Part shown: positions 9,012 to 17,797 of the stretch, one piece after another
How the letters are laid out: each line of letters starts with the position of its first letter
Numbering within the stretch: the stretch's first letter is position 1
Source: Bacteroidales bacterium
Lineage (GTDB): Bacteria; Bacteroidota; Bacteroidia; Bacteroidales; F082
Assembly: GCA_024400195.1 (NCBI GenBank)
Contig: JAKSNC010000006.1
Location: 1-64,000, forward strand
Direction: 5' to 3'
Length of the DNA: 64,000 nucleotides
The notes under the pieces: generated by a model
Told to the model about the DNA's origin: nothing
Seen by the model: only the letters and a program-made list of their open reading frames with translations
Databases searched by the model: none
Made by a program: the position numbers and the translations under genes

Positions 9012-11417
9012 TTATTTCAGCTTCACTCTTGTGATACCCGTTCCGCCCGTTTCAATGTTGGCATCGCAGAATGATGAAACCTCTTTGTGATGGCTGAGGT
9101 ACTCGCGTATCACCGTGCGTAATACACCGTTGCCCTTGCCGTGAAGTATGCTCACGTCTTTAACGCTCAACAAAGTCGCCTCGTCAAGATATTTTTCCAC
9201 TGAAGTGACGGCTTCTTCGCAACGTTGGCCGCGGATATCCAACGTGATGTTGAATCTCGACACTTTTTCTTCGAGGTCGTGCATGATGTTCTTCTTGAGG
9301 TAGGCGTGATTGTCGGCAGCTTTCTTGGCCTGCGTCCTGCTGATCTTTCGAACCTTGTCGGCGGTTGTCCTCAGATTCGCAGTGCCGAACCTGATATAGA
9401 CATCGGCATCGTTGATACGCGTGACTTCTCCGACGATTTCGAGTTCGTTGATGCAGACCATGTCGCCGGCTTTGAGTTTGATTTCAGTCTGAGGCTCGTC
9501 GGTTTTTAGTTTTGCGGCGGATGTTTGTGCGTCTTCTTCGAGTTGCGTCTTCATCTTGTTGAGTTCGTGGCGCAACTCCTTGGTCTTTTCTTTCTCGGCC
9601 TGCGCCTCGCGAATTTCCTTTATCGTCTTCTCAATCTTGGCGTTTGCCTTGTCGATGAGTGCGCGCGCCTCGGTATTGGCATCCTTCAGAAGCTGGTTTT
9701 TACGTTTCTCGATGTCGTCAAGAAGTTTCTTATATTTTGTAACAACTTCATTAAGAAGGTCGTCGGCTACCTTCAACTCATATTCCTTTTTTCTGATTTC
9801 TTTTTTTTCAATATCAAGTTGCTGAAGCTGATGTTCGAAGTCGAGGTGATTTTTTCCTCCTATTTCGGCTGCCGCCTTGAGAATATCCTGCGGGAAACCT
9901 GTCTTTTTTGCAATTTCGAAGGCGAAAGAACTTCCAGGTTTTCCAGTCATCAGCATATAAAGCGGTTTCAGGAAACGCGTGTCGAAAAGCATTGCGCCGT
10001 TGATGATGCCCTCGTGATTGTCTGCAAGCAGTTTGAGGTTGGCGTAGTGCGTTGTGACAAGTCCGAAAGCTCCTTTTTTGTTGAGTTCGATGAGCGTAGC
10101 CTCCGCGATTGCGCTTCCGAGTTGCGGTTCCGTGCCGCTGCCGAATTCGTCGATGAGGAAAAGCGTGTTTTCGTCGCAGTTTTCGAGTAGCTTCTTCATG
10201 TTTAGAAGATGGGAACTGTATGTGCTGAGGTCGTTTTCGAGTGACTGCTGGTCGCCGATGTCGAGAAAGAAACTGCTGAATATGCCGCAGACGGATCCTT
10301 CCTTCATTGGAACGGGAAGCCCGCATTGGAACATATATTGGACAAGCCCAGCCGTCTTAAGGCAGACAGATTTGCCGCCCGCGTTGGGCCCCGATATGAC
10401 GAGAATATGGTTTTGCCTGTCCAAATTAAGGTCGAGAGGCTCTATTTCCTTGTTTTGCGATTTGAGTTTCTGCTCAAGAAGCGGATGTCGCGCCTGCTTC
10501 CATTTGAAGAGAGGTTTGTCGTCTGTTTCGGGGATGATGCAGTTTAAGTTGTTGTGCAACAAGGCTTTGGCTGCGATAAAGTCTATTTCTCCTAAGAGAT
10601 TCCATGCTTTGATGAGGCTTGGAATTTCCGGTCGTAACGTCTTGGTGAAAGTGCTGAGAATCTTATTTATCTCGCGTTTTTCGGCAAATTCGAGTTTGCG
10701 AATCTCATTGTTGGTATCGAATATTTCCGCCGGCTCGATATAAAAGGTCTGTCCAGTCGCTGATTCGTCGTGTATGAATCCTTTCAATGCTTTTTTGTCG
10801 CTTGCCCTCACGGGTATGACGGGGCGGCCATCGCGAATCGTTATTTCAGCACCCGAGTCAGTCCAACCTTCTGTCTTGGCATTGTTAAGGATGAGGCGCA
10901 GTTTCTTGTCGATGGAGCCTTGTCGGCGTCTTATGTCACGGCGAATCTCGGCGAGTTCCGGCGAAGCCGAATCGGGGATTTCTCCTTTGTCGTCAATGAT
11001 TCGCAAAGTTTCGTCATAAAGTCTTCTGTCGATGTCGATTCCGTCAGCGAGAGCTTGAAGATGTGGAACTTTTTCGCCGTTTTTTGAATGTAGAAAGCTG
11101 ATTATCAAGAATAATGCTAAAAGCGTCGGCTTCATGGCGAAAAGACTTTCCTGCGAGATGACAGTTCCTTCGATGGAAAGCACTTTGAAGTCTTCGCGTA
11201 AGTCGTTGTAATCTTTCACGGGAAAAGGTAGTTCGTTTTCCAAAAGCGAAAGAAAATCAGCGACTTGTTGGAGTTTTTTCCTTATTTCTGAAATGTCATT
11301 GCTATAGACGGCGTTGTCGGCCATTTCTTTTCCCATTACGCTGATGCACAATGATTTAAGCATCTCGCGAATGGATGTGAAGCCGATTTGTTGTTCAAAA
11401 TTGTCAGGATAAGTCAT
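9012..11417 (-). CDS. mutS2: MutS2 family protein with Smr domain
   Basis: 801 residues. Lacks the MutS mismatch-binding domain; has the clamp/lever region, ATPase with Walker A GPNAGGKS near residue 340 and Walker B LFLIDEFGSGTEPQ near 415, a long charged coiled coil (about 510-640), and a C-terminal Smr nuclease domain with LDIRGQRCEEAV and LHGKGNGVLRT. MutS2 suppresses recombination and, in Firmicutes, rescues collided ribosomes. Its ATG overlaps the stop of the small upstream gene by one base, so the two are translationally coupled. Confidence 0.95.
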   Translation of the reverse strand: MTYPDNFEQQIGFTSIREMLKSLCISVMGKEMADNAVYSNDISEIRKKLQQVADFLSLLENELPFPVKDYNDLREDFKVLSIEGTVISQESLFAMKPTLLALFLIISFLHSKNGEKVPHLQALADGIDIDRRLYDETLRIIDDKGEIPDSASPELAEIRRDIRRRQGSIDKKLRLILNNAKTEGWTDSGAEITIRDGRPVIPVRASDKKALKGFIHDESATGQTFYIEPAEIFDTNNEIRKLEFAEKREINKILSTFTKTLRPEIPSLIKAWNLLGEIDFIAAKALLHNNLNCIIPETDDKPLFKWKQARHPLLEQKLKSQNKEIEPLDLNLDRQNHILVISGPNAGGKSVCLKTAGLVQYMFQCGLPVPMKEGSVCGIFSSFFLDIGDQQSLENDLSTYSSHLLNMKKLLENCDENTLFLIDEFGSGTEPQLGSAIAEATLIELNKKGAFGLVTTHYANLKLLADNHEGIINGAMLFDTRFLKPLYMLMTGKPGSSFAFEIAKKTGFPQDILKAAAEIGGKNHLDFEHQLQQLDIEKKEIRKKEYELKVADDLLNEVVTKYKKLLDDIEKRKNQLLKDANTEARALIDKANAKIEKTIKEIREAQAEKEKTKELRHELNKMKTQLEEDAQTSAAKLKTDEPQTEIKLKAGDMVCINELEIVGEVTRINDADVYIRFGTANLRTTADKVRKISRTQAKKAADNHAYLKKNIMHDLEEKVSRFNITLDIRGQRCEEAVTSVEKYLDEATLLSVKDVSILHGKGNGVLRTVIREYLSHHKEVSSFCDANIETGGTGITRVKLK

Positions 11418-11623
11418 CAGTCGAGTTTAAGAACGGCAAGGAAAGCCGACTGCGGCACTTCAACGTGTTTCCTGCTGGATGCTCTCTTTTTCGGCTGATT
11501 TTCTGATTTTGTCGCAGGCGAAGCAACTTTTTCAAACTTTATCTCAGGCATCGCGCTCAGACGCTGTATCAGGTCTCTGCCGAATGCCGTGCGTTCGTTG
11601 ATTGTTATGTCGTATGTCGTCAT
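11417..11623 (-). CDS. Small protein ending in a LepA-identical tail
   Basis: 68 residues from ATG 11623, 25 bases downstream of a clear promoter. The first 30 residues (MTTYDITINERTAFGRDLIQ) resemble small Bacteroidota proteins with an N-terminal beta strand followed by ERTAxGRxL, often found near toxin-antitoxin loci. A lysine-rich linker (about 38-53) leads to [15 protein letters not shown], which is exactly the last 15 residues of the LepA encoded 1.4 kb away. The codons differ at nine of fifteen positions, all synonymous, so the match is kept at protein level. Stop TGA overlaps mutS2 ATG. Function unknown. Confidence 0.75.
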   Translation of the reverse strand: MTTYDITINERTAFGRDLIQRLSAMPEIKFEKVASPATKSENQPKKRASSRKHVEVPQSAFLAVLKLD

Positions 11624-11647
11624 AAATTTCTTTGTTTTTAATTTCCG

Positions 11648-11656
11648 GCAAAGATA
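11648..11656 (-). promoter_or_regulatory. -7 promoter element of the small gene-mutS2 operon
   Basis: Minus-strand TATCTTTGC, a perfect -7 box. It supports the ATG at 11623 over the longer open frame that begins inside the promoter. Confidence 0.75.
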
Positions 11657-11868
11657 CACATATTTCCATATTCAGAGGTTTATCTGACGAATAATTTCTT
11701 TTTGTTTTTTAAGCTTGCACAAAAACATATAATGGCTATCTGCATAACGAAAAAATATGTTTTGCAGAAAAATTATTTGTATGGAATATCTGAAACATGT
11801 TGATGAACAAATTAGAATAAGACCTGAAGCTTTCGTGGCGGTTCAGGTGAAATGATAAAGATAATGTT

Positions 11869-12984
11869 CTATTTGGATATTTTATCTCTCAAGTCCATCA
11901 TCGGTTTTTCAAAATGTTTGTAAATTATCGTTGAAAATAAAATAACGGCAAGCCAATAGACTGAATACCAAATAATTGCAGTTGGCTTGTCGTTTATTTT
12001 TATATTTGATGTGATGACCGATGAAACTAATGACAGATTTATCAAATACATAGAATAGGAAATCAAACTGATGTGTGTAACAACCTTTGTCAGAATCTTC
12101 GGTGCCGTTTTGATTGTCTCAAACCGAGGAAGAAGCAGAAAGCATCCAATGCTTTGCATTGAAATCTTGAAAACTATTGTCAATGAATCCGATGGATTCC
12201 AATTGATGTATGGTATTGCAAGACAAGTTGCAAGTCCAATGATAAAAGTTACGTTACGACTTTTATGCCAAAATGTTGGAAACCAATATTTTATGTATGC
12301 GCCAAGTAATCCAAATGCTATTCCATCGAGGTGATAGATTATGACCTTGTGAATTTTTACATCATACCAAAAACTGTTCTCAATCTCAAGCCTTGTACCA
12401 AAAGCAATCCTCATTAATATTGAAAAAAATAGATAAAAGATGATGTTCACAAGGAATATATACTTTTTTCCAATTTTACTTTTTTTGAAGGCTAAGTTAA
12501 ATAAAATCAAAACAATGGGGAATGAAAGATAAAACCATTCTTCTATTGACAAACTCCATGATTCCCAAAAAAAACCATGGAATTCGGTAGTCAGATTTTG
12601 TAGAAAAAATAAAAATCTCCAGTTGAATTGGCTGAAATTTTCATGTATTATTCCGAAATAGACGAAGATGACATTCAAAATAAGAATTAGATAATAGTTG
12701 GGAAGCGTTCTGAACCAGCGTCTTATCCAGAATTTCTTAACTTGTTTTAAGCCGAATGTCTTCTCATTTATGAATGTTTTTAAAAGAATTGTCCCGATCA
12801 AAAATCCGCTTAAAACGAAAAACAACTCAACGCCAGGTATTATCGGGAAACCTGGATAATTGGGGAATATGTTCATCCAACCTGCGTGGACGATTACGAC
12901 GTTTATTATGGCAATCGCCCTCATCAAGTCAAGGCCGAATACTCTTTTCGAATAATCTGTCTCTATTGATAGTGGAGAATTCAT
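11869..12984 (-). CDS. Acyltransferase 3 family membrane protein
   Basis: 371 residues with about ten transmembrane segments. The N-terminus FGLDLMRAIAIINVVIVHAGW carries the family's conserved Arg and catalytic-type His; VELFFVLSGFLIG and IRRWFRTLPNYY follow. These OafA/YrhL-type enzymes O-acylate surface polysaccharides, lipids or peptides from the cytoplasmic membrane. It lies 15 bases after lepA in the same direction and could be read through from the lepA promoter. The gene is visibly richer in A/T than its neighbours, which suggests acquisition. Substrate unknown. Confidence 0.85.
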   Translation of the reverse strand: MNSPLSIETDYSKRVFGLDLMRAIAIINVVIVHAGWMNIFPNYPGFPIIPGVELFFVLSGFLIGTILLKTFINEKTFGLKQVKKFWIRRWFRTLPNYYLILILNVIFVYFGIIHENFSQFNWRFLFFLQNLTTEFHGFFWESWSLSIEEWFYLSFPIVLILFNLAFKKSKIGKKYIFLVNIIFYLFFSILMRIAFGTRLEIENSFWYDVKIHKVIIYHLDGIAFGLLGAYIKYWFPTFWHKSRNVTFIIGLATCLAIPYINWNPSDSLTIVFKISMQSIGCFLLLPRFETIKTAPKILTKVVTHISLISYSMYLINLSLVSSVITSNIKINDKPTAIIWYSVYWLAVILFSTIIYKHFEKPMMDLRDKISK

Positions 12985-12999
12985 TACTGTAAAGTGTTG

Positions 13000-14787
13000 T
13001 TAATCCAATTTCAGCACCGCCAAAAACGCCGACTGCGGCACCTCAACGTTGCCTATCTGCCTCATTCTCTTCTTTCCTTCCTTTTGTTTTTCAAGCAGTT
13101 TGCGTTTGCGTGAGATGTCGCCGCCGTAACATTTCGCGGTTACGTCTTTTCTGACTTGTCTGACAGTCTCTCTTGCAATGATTTTGGCTCCGATTGAAGC
13201 CTGAATAGCTATGTCGAACTGCTGTCTTGGTATCAAATCCTTAAGTTTTTCGCACATTCTTCTTCCGAATGAGTAGGCATGTTCGCGGAAGATGAGTGTT
13301 GAAAGTGCATCGACGCTGTCGCCGTTGAGCAGGATGTCGAGTTTGACTAAGTCGGTACGCTGATAACCTTCCACGTGGTAGTCGAAAGAGGCGTAACCTC
13401 TTGATATTGACTTGAGTTTGTCGTAAAAGTCGAATACTATTTCGCTCAAAGGCATCTGGAATGTCAGTTCTACGCGGTCGGTGGTGAGATAGACCTGGTT
13501 TCTGAGAACGCCTCTTTTCTCGATGCAGAGTGTCATGATCGGGCCGACGTATTCGTTTTGCGATATTATTTGCGCGATGATGTAAGGTTCTTCGATATGG
13601 TCGATTTTTGTTACTTCTGGCAGTCCGCTCGGGTTGTGCACGTCGATGACGGAGCCGTCGGTGATATATGCTTTGAACGACACGTTTGGCACTGTCGTGA
13701 TGACGTCCATGTTAAATTCTCTGTCGAGGCGTTCCTGAATGATCTCCATGTGTAGAAGTCCGAGGAATCCGCATCTGAAGCCGAAGCCGAGTGCTGCTGA
13801 TGACTCCGGTTCCCAAACGAGCGACGCGTCGTTGAGTTGAAGCTTTTCGAGCGACGCGCGTAATTCTTCGTAGTCGTCGGCACTGACGGGATAGACGCCG
13901 GCAAAGACCATCGGTTTGACGTTTTCGAAGCCTTCAACGGGTTTGTCGCAAGGTCTGTCAACATGCGTTATCGTGTCACCGACCTTGACTTCTTTCGCCG
14001 TCTTGATGCCGGAGATGATATATCCGACATTGCCTGCCGAGAGTTCCTGTTTCGGCACCTGGCGCATCTGCAGAACTCCGATTTCGTCGGCTTCGTATTC
14101 TTTTCCCGTGGCGAAGAATTTTACCGTGTCGCCGCTTTTTATGGTGCCGTTGAGTATTCTGAAATAGCCTATAATGCCTCTGTATGAATTAAATACTGAG
14201 TCGAAGACGAGAGCTTGAAGAGGAGCGTCGGGGTCGCCTTGCGGGGCGGGAATCCTATTTACGATGGCGCGAAGGATTTCTTCCACACCGAAACCTGTTC
14301 TCGCACTGCATCTCAGAATATCGCTGCGCTCGCATCCGATAAGGTCAACGATTTGGTCTTCAACTTTGTCTGGATTGGCACTCTCCATATCTATTTTGTT
14401 GATGACCGGAATTATCTCGAGGTCGTGGTCGAGTGCCATATAAAGATTTGAAATGGTCTGAGCCTGAATGCCTTGCGATGCGTCAACGACGAGAAGTGCT
14501 CCTTCGCAGGCCGCGATAGACCGCGAGACTTCATACGAAAAGTCAACGTGACCGGGAGTGTCGATGAGGTTCAGGGTGTATGTATCACCATTCATATCGT
14601 ATTTCATCTGAATGGCGTGGCTCTTTATCGTAATTCCGCGTTCCTTTTCGAGATCCATGTCGTCGAGAACCTGATTTTCCATCTCCTTCTGAGTCAACGT
14701 GTTAGTCATCTCGATGAGCCTGTCGGCCAAGGTGCTTTTGCCATGGTCGATATGTGCTATAATACAAAAATTCCTAATTTTTTTCAT
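13000..14787 (-). CDS. lepA: Elongation factor 4 (LepA)
   Basis: 595-residue translational GTPase that acts on stalled or mistranslocated ribosomes. G1 HIDHGKST (residues 12-19), G3 DTPGH, G4 NKID, the LepA-specific C-terminal domain, and an end [21 protein letters not shown]. Start taken as ATG 14787 ([17 protein letters not shown]): the open frame extends to a TTG at 14796, but that lies inside the promoter element. The message would be almost leaderless. Confidence 0.96.
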   Translation of the reverse strand: MKKIRNFCIIAHIDHGKSTLADRLIEMTNTLTQKEMENQVLDDMDLEKERGITIKSHAIQMKYDMNGDTYTLNLIDTPGHVDFSYEVSRSIAACEGALLVVDASQGIQAQTISNLYMALDHDLEIIPVINKIDMESANPDKVEDQIVDLIGCERSDILRCSARTGFGVEEILRAIVNRIPAPQGDPDAPLQALVFDSVFNSYRGIIGYFRILNGTIKSGDTVKFFATGKEYEADEIGVLQMRQVPKQELSAGNVGYIISGIKTAKEVKVGDTITHVDRPCDKPVEGFENVKPMVFAGVYPVSADDYEELRASLEKLQLNDASLVWEPESSAALGFGFRCGFLGLLHMEIIQERLDREFNMDVITTVPNVSFKAYITDGSVIDVHNPSGLPEVTKIDHIEEPYIIAQIISQNEYVGPIMTLCIEKRGVLRNQVYLTTDRVELTFQMPLSEIVFDFYDKLKSISRGYASFDYHVEGYQRTDLVKLDILLNGDSVDALSTLIFREHAYSFGRRMCEKLKDLIPRQQFDIAIQASIGAKIIARETVRQVRKDVTAKCYGGDISRKRKLLEKQKEGKKRMRQIGNVEVPQSAFLAVLKLD

Positions 14788-14792
14788 AGTTG

Positions 14793-14801
14793 GCAAAGTT
14801 A
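14793..14801 (-). promoter_or_regulatory. -7 promoter element of lepA
   Basis: Minus-strand TAACTTTGC ending only five bases before the lepA ATG, so transcription should start at or within a few bases of the start codon. Confidence 0.6.
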
Positions 14802-14813
14802 CGAAAAATATCG

Positions 14814-14822
14814 TATTTTTGC
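14814..14822 (+). promoter_or_regulatory. -7 promoter element of the divergent secreted-protein gene
   Basis: TATTTTTGC on the plus strand, 22 bases upstream of ATG 14845. It is only 12 bases from the divergent lepA -7 box, so the two promoters must compete for polymerase. Confidence 0.65.
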
Positions 14823-14844
14823 ATTGTCAATCACAAGGCGCATT

Positions 14845-15369
14845 ATGAAAATAATATCTAAAACTATGCTGATAGCACTTTTGACATTGCTATGTTATTA
14901 TGTTTTTGGACAAAGGAACTCTACTCCTGAAGATTTCGTACATAAAACATGGACTTACGAAGTAGAAACGAAGGGTGTAGGCAACGACGGAACGTATCTT
15001 TTGAGGATAACGGATTATGTAAAGACCCGTAAGGAGCCGTTTCTCGAGATACTGAAACGCGATGCCGTTCACGCTGTGATGTTTAACGGCATTCCGGCTG
15101 GTGGCGGTTCTGTGGCTCAGCCTGCCCTGATAAATGACGAAAACAGAATTGAGGAGCCGGAGTTCTATATGAACGAGTTCTTCGTTGACAAAGGGCCGTA
15201 TCTTAATTTTGTGAATGATGTCGCCATAGCTTCGCTTTCAGTCGTGAAAATGAAGAAACCTTCACGCTTTAAAGTCAGCGTCGTCATCTCCATAAAGAAA
15301 GACGACCTCCGCAAATATCTTGTCGATTCGAAGATTATTAAGAGCACCGACGACTTGTTCGTTAAATAG
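14845..15369 (+). CDS. Secreted protein of unknown function
   Basis: 174 residues from ATG 14845, with an N-terminal signal peptide (MKIISKTMLIALLTLLCYYVFGQ, probable cleavage after the FGQ). The mature part has no cysteine and alternates charged and beta-prone segments (TWTYEVETKGVGNDGTYLLR, FKVSVVISIKKDDLRKYL). I do not recognise the family. The start is fixed by the promoter at 14814; the open frame extending far upstream is antisense to lepA. The stop lies a few bases past the convergent NUDIX stop, so the two genes overlap tail to tail by eight bases. Confidence 0.75.
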   Translation: MKIISKTMLIALLTLLCYYVFGQRNSTPEDFVHKTWTYEVETKGVGNDGTYLLRITDYVKTRKEPFLEILKRDAVHAVMFNGIPAGGGSVAQPALINDENRIEEPEFYMNEFFVDKGPYLNFVNDVAIASLSVVKMKKPSRFKVSVVISIKKDDLRKYLVDSKIIKSTDDLFVK

Positions 15370-15940
15370 AAAAGTTGAAAGACTTCATCATTTCTCTTAT
15401 TGATGCGAAAGTCTTTTCCAAAAACATCGGGAACTGCTCTTTCCTCACGATTTTTATTTCCGTGATGCCTTCTTCGGTTTGCGGAACGAAGTCTTTAAGA
15501 TAATCACAACTCATTAAAAACCACGAAGTCTTCTTCAAAACCCATTGTCCGTTGAGTCTGTAACAGTGCCATGTGTCGGGCAACGGCTTGATAATGTGCA
15601 GATTGTTGATACCCGTTTCTTCTTCGACTTCTCTGACGGCGGCTGTTTCGGGCGATTCGCCGGCTTCGATATGGCCTTTGGGCAAGTCGGGAATGCCGTT
15701 TCTTATGATTGAGACAAAACCGTTGTTAGTCAATACGACGCCTCCTGCTGCCGGAGCCATTCTGAATGTTTTTTTCATTGCGAGAGCGAAGATGCGGCAT
15801 TCGTCTCCGTAAACACACATATCGTCCGATTCCGATTCTGATTCAAGCCACTGCCTGATTTTTTTGAGTGCCTCCGACACACGTATGTCATCTTCCGAAA
15901 AATTTTCTTCCTCAAGCCATCTTTCCGAAAATAAATCCAT
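15362..15940 (-). CDS. NUDIX hydrolase
   Basis: 192 residues from ATG 15940 (MDLFSERWLEEENF). The Nudix box GHIEAGESPETAAVREVEEE, followed by TGI, fits G-x5-E-x7-REUxEExGU, with the Glu residues that bind Mg2+. These enzymes cleave nucleoside diphosphates linked to another moiety. The N-terminal 60 residues are acidic and outside the fold. It is divergent from pyrE. Substrate not determinable from sequence. Confidence 0.88.
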   Translation of the reverse strand: MDLFSERWLEEENFSEDDIRVSEALKKIRQWLESESESDDMCVYGDECRIFALAMKKTFRMAPAAGGVVLTNNGFVSIIRNGIPDLPKGHIEAGESPETAAVREVEEETGINNLHIIKPLPDTWHCYRLNGQWVLKKTSWFLMSCDYLKDFVPQTEEGITEIKIVRKEQFPMFLEKTFASIREMMKSFNFSI

Positions 15941-15971
15941 TCGGAAACATTTTTTATTACAAAAAACTACG

Positions 15972-15980
15972 TACATTTGC
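15972..15980 (+). promoter_or_regulatory. -7 promoter element of pyrE
   Basis: TACATTTGC, 36 bases upstream of the pyrE ATG. Confidence 0.65.
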
Positions 15981-16016
15981 ATCTGCGAATTAAGACCGCT
16001 AATTTAAATATTTTTT

Positions 16017-16667
16017 ATGAATAATATTCCTGAAACCTCAATGGCACTTGCCAATTTCCTTTTGCAAGTAAAAGCAGTGAAACTTAGTCCGAATGCGCCT
16101 TTCACATGGGCTTCGGGACTTAAAAGTCCCATCTATTGTGACAACCGCGTGACGCTTTCGTTCCCACAGATACGCACCTTCATTTGTGAAGAGTTCGTCA
16201 GATTATGTGAAGAGAAGTTCGGCCGTCCGGATGTCATTGCCGGAGTCGCCACCGGAGGTATTCCGCAGGGCGCGCTTGTGGCTCACAGCCTCGGACTGCC
16301 TTTTGTGTATGTCCGTTCCGAGAAAAAGTCACACGGAATGAACAACCAGGTCGAGGGTTTTCTGCCGGAAGGCGCGTCGGTCGTCGTCGTCGAAGATCTT
16401 GTATCCACTGGAAAATCAAGCCTTACAGCTGTTGACGCACTTCGTGAATGCGGTGCCAATGTAAAGGGAATGCTCGCCATATTTACCTACGGTCTTGGTG
16501 TCGCGGCACAGAATTTTGAAGACAAAAAATGCCAACTCTACACTTTGTGCAACTACGACACGCTCATCAAAAAGGCTATCGAGGAAAAATATGTGAGGGA
16601 GGAAGATCTGTCATCGCTCATCGAATGGAGGCAGAATCCTCAGAAGTGGAGTGACGCCAGAATGTAA
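16017..16667 (+). CDS. pyrE: Orotate phosphoribosyltransferase
   Basis: 216 residues. Converts orotate and PRPP to OMP in pyrimidine synthesis. The PRPP-binding loop VVVVEDLVSTGKSS lies near residue 122; the upstream FTWASGLKSPIYCDNR and GVATGGIPQGAL segments are typical of OPRTase, as are the catalytic-loop lysines in RSEKKSHG. Eight bases after the stop begins an SRPBCC gene, likely co-transcribed. Confidence 0.96.
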   Translation: MNNIPETSMALANFLLQVKAVKLSPNAPFTWASGLKSPIYCDNRVTLSFPQIRTFICEEFVRLCEEKFGRPDVIAGVATGGIPQGALVAHSLGLPFVYVRSEKKSHGMNNQVEGFLPEGASVVVVEDLVSTGKSSLTAVDALRECGANVKGMLAIFTYGLGVAAQNFEDKKCQLYTLCNYDTLIKKAIEEKYVREEDLSSLIEWRQNPQKWSDARM

Positions 16668-16675
16668 TCATCGTC

Positions 16676-17065
16676 ATGCTGATAAGTTCGAAAACTGTTG
16701 TAAACAATCGTAAGGCGGATGACTTGTTCGCTTTCCTGAGTGATATGAACAATGTCGCGCCGCTGTTGCCGGCTCAGGTGAGGGTAGATAGTGTCGATTA
16801 TGACAATATCTCGTTCACTATCATCGGAATGGGCAGCCTGTCATTGCGTGTTTCGCAGCGTGTTCCGTCCTCGCTGATACGTATGATTCCTGTCGGGAAG
16901 ACCCCGTTTCCGTTTGTGCTCGATGTCGTCGTCAATGCAGCAGAGGAGAAGTCGGAATGTCGTTTTCAGATTGACGCCGAGTTGAACTTTATGATGAAGA
17001 TGATGGCTGAGCGTCCGTTGAAGAACCTCGTGGAGATGATGGCCGACAAGGCTGAGACTCTGTAA
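16676..17065 (+). CDS. SRPBCC-fold protein
   Basis: 129 residues. Begins MLISSKTVVNNRKADDLFAFLSDMNNVAPLLP, the usual opening of the START/polyketide-cyclase-like SRPBCC fold, and ends in a long helix with RPLKNLVEMMADKAETL. Such proteins bind hydrophobic ligands in a deep cavity. In Bacteroidota the gene commonly follows pyrE, as here (eight-base gap), but no ligand is known to me. Faces the HAD gene tail to tail. Confidence 0.8.
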   Translation: MLISSKTVVNNRKADDLFAFLSDMNNVAPLLPAQVRVDSVDYDNISFTIIGMGSLSLRVSQRVPSSLIRMIPVGKTPFPFVLDVVVNAAEEKSECRFQIDAELNFMMKMMAERPLKNLVEMMADKAETL

Positions 17066-17076
17066 CTTGTGATGTC

Positions 17077-17697
17077 TTAAAGAAAATTTTTCAGAACCAA
17101 GTCCGACAGAGATGCGACTTCTGTCGCTGTAAGGGTCGTGGCTAATCCGACGACGGTTGCGCCTGAATGCCGTGCGGCCAAGAGTCCGTTGCGTGAGTCT
17201 TCAAAAACGACGCATTCCGAAGTGCTGACATTTAGTTTTTGTGCTGCCAAGATGAAGCATTGTGGGTCGGGTTTGCTCTTAGTAAAGTCATCGGCGGTCA
17301 GTATTGCGTCGAATAGGCTTGCGAACTCGGGGTAGATACGATAGACGTTCTGCATTTTCTCTCCGTTGCTGCTTGTCACGATGGCGGTGAGTATATCTTT
17401 TTTTCTCGCCTTTTCGATAAACTCGCGTGCTCCGGCTATGAAGGGATACGTCATCGTCTTTTCAAACTCAAAGATGTCGCGCGTTATGCTGTTTTTGATT
17501 TCTTCCGTCGAGGAGAAATATTCCTTTATGATGATGTCGAGGGTGCAGCCCTTTATCTTGTCTCCGATGGTGGCGTCTCCGAGATATTTGCAGCAGTGCG
17601 AGTGCCAGAATTCGGAATACTGCGGTTCGGTGTCGATGAGTGTTCCATCAAGGTCGAAGAGGAAGGCTTTTTTTGTGAACAGGTCGTTTAGAGTCAT
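17077..17697 (-). CDS. HAD family hydrolase (beta-phosphoglucomutase-like)
   Basis: 206 residues from ATG 17697. Motif I FLFDLDGTLIDTEPQ, helical cap (about 25-85), motif II VTSSNGEKM, motif III Lys in KSKPDPQCF, motif IV VVFEDSRNGLLAA. This order and the C1-type cap place it with beta-phosphoglucomutase/phosphatase-like HADs; the exact phosphate ester is unknown. The longer open frame uses a TTG at 17706; the ATG is preferred. A perfect palindrome upstream ends the preceding minus-strand operon. Confidence 0.85.
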   Translation of the reverse strand: MTLNDLFTKKAFLFDLDGTLIDTEPQYSEFWHSHCCKYLGDATIGDKIKGCTLDIIIKEYFSSTEEIKNSITRDIFEFEKTMTYPFIAGAREFIEKARKKDILTAIVTSSNGEKMQNVYRIYPEFASLFDAILTADDFTKSKPDPQCFILAAQKLNVSTSECVVFEDSRNGLLAARHSGATVVGLATTLTATEVASLSDLVLKNFL

Positions 17698-17713
17698 GAT
17701 TTTCAATTTAAAA

Positions 17714-17735
17714 GAGGATGCCGTACGGCATCCTC
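17714..17735 (-). terminator. Terminator of the recQ-hpt-adk-SUMF1 operon
   Basis: A perfect 22-base palindrome, GAGGATGCCGT and its complement, followed on the minus strand by TTTT. It lies between the SUMF1 stop and the HAD start. Confidence 0.75.
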
Positions 17736-17797
17736 ATATACATTCTTAAATACGCTTTTGAGATGATGTGAATCTCATATCGTATTGAAAACAAGCC

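Noticed and set aside
9225..11087. Plus-strand open frames antisense to mutS2
   Set aside because: Phe/Arg- and Ser-rich composition typical of reverse-complemented charged coiled coil; no independent support.
14473..14844. N-terminal extension of the secreted-protein gene
   Set aside because: The frame extends into sequence antisense to lepA; promoter and signal peptide place the start at 14845.
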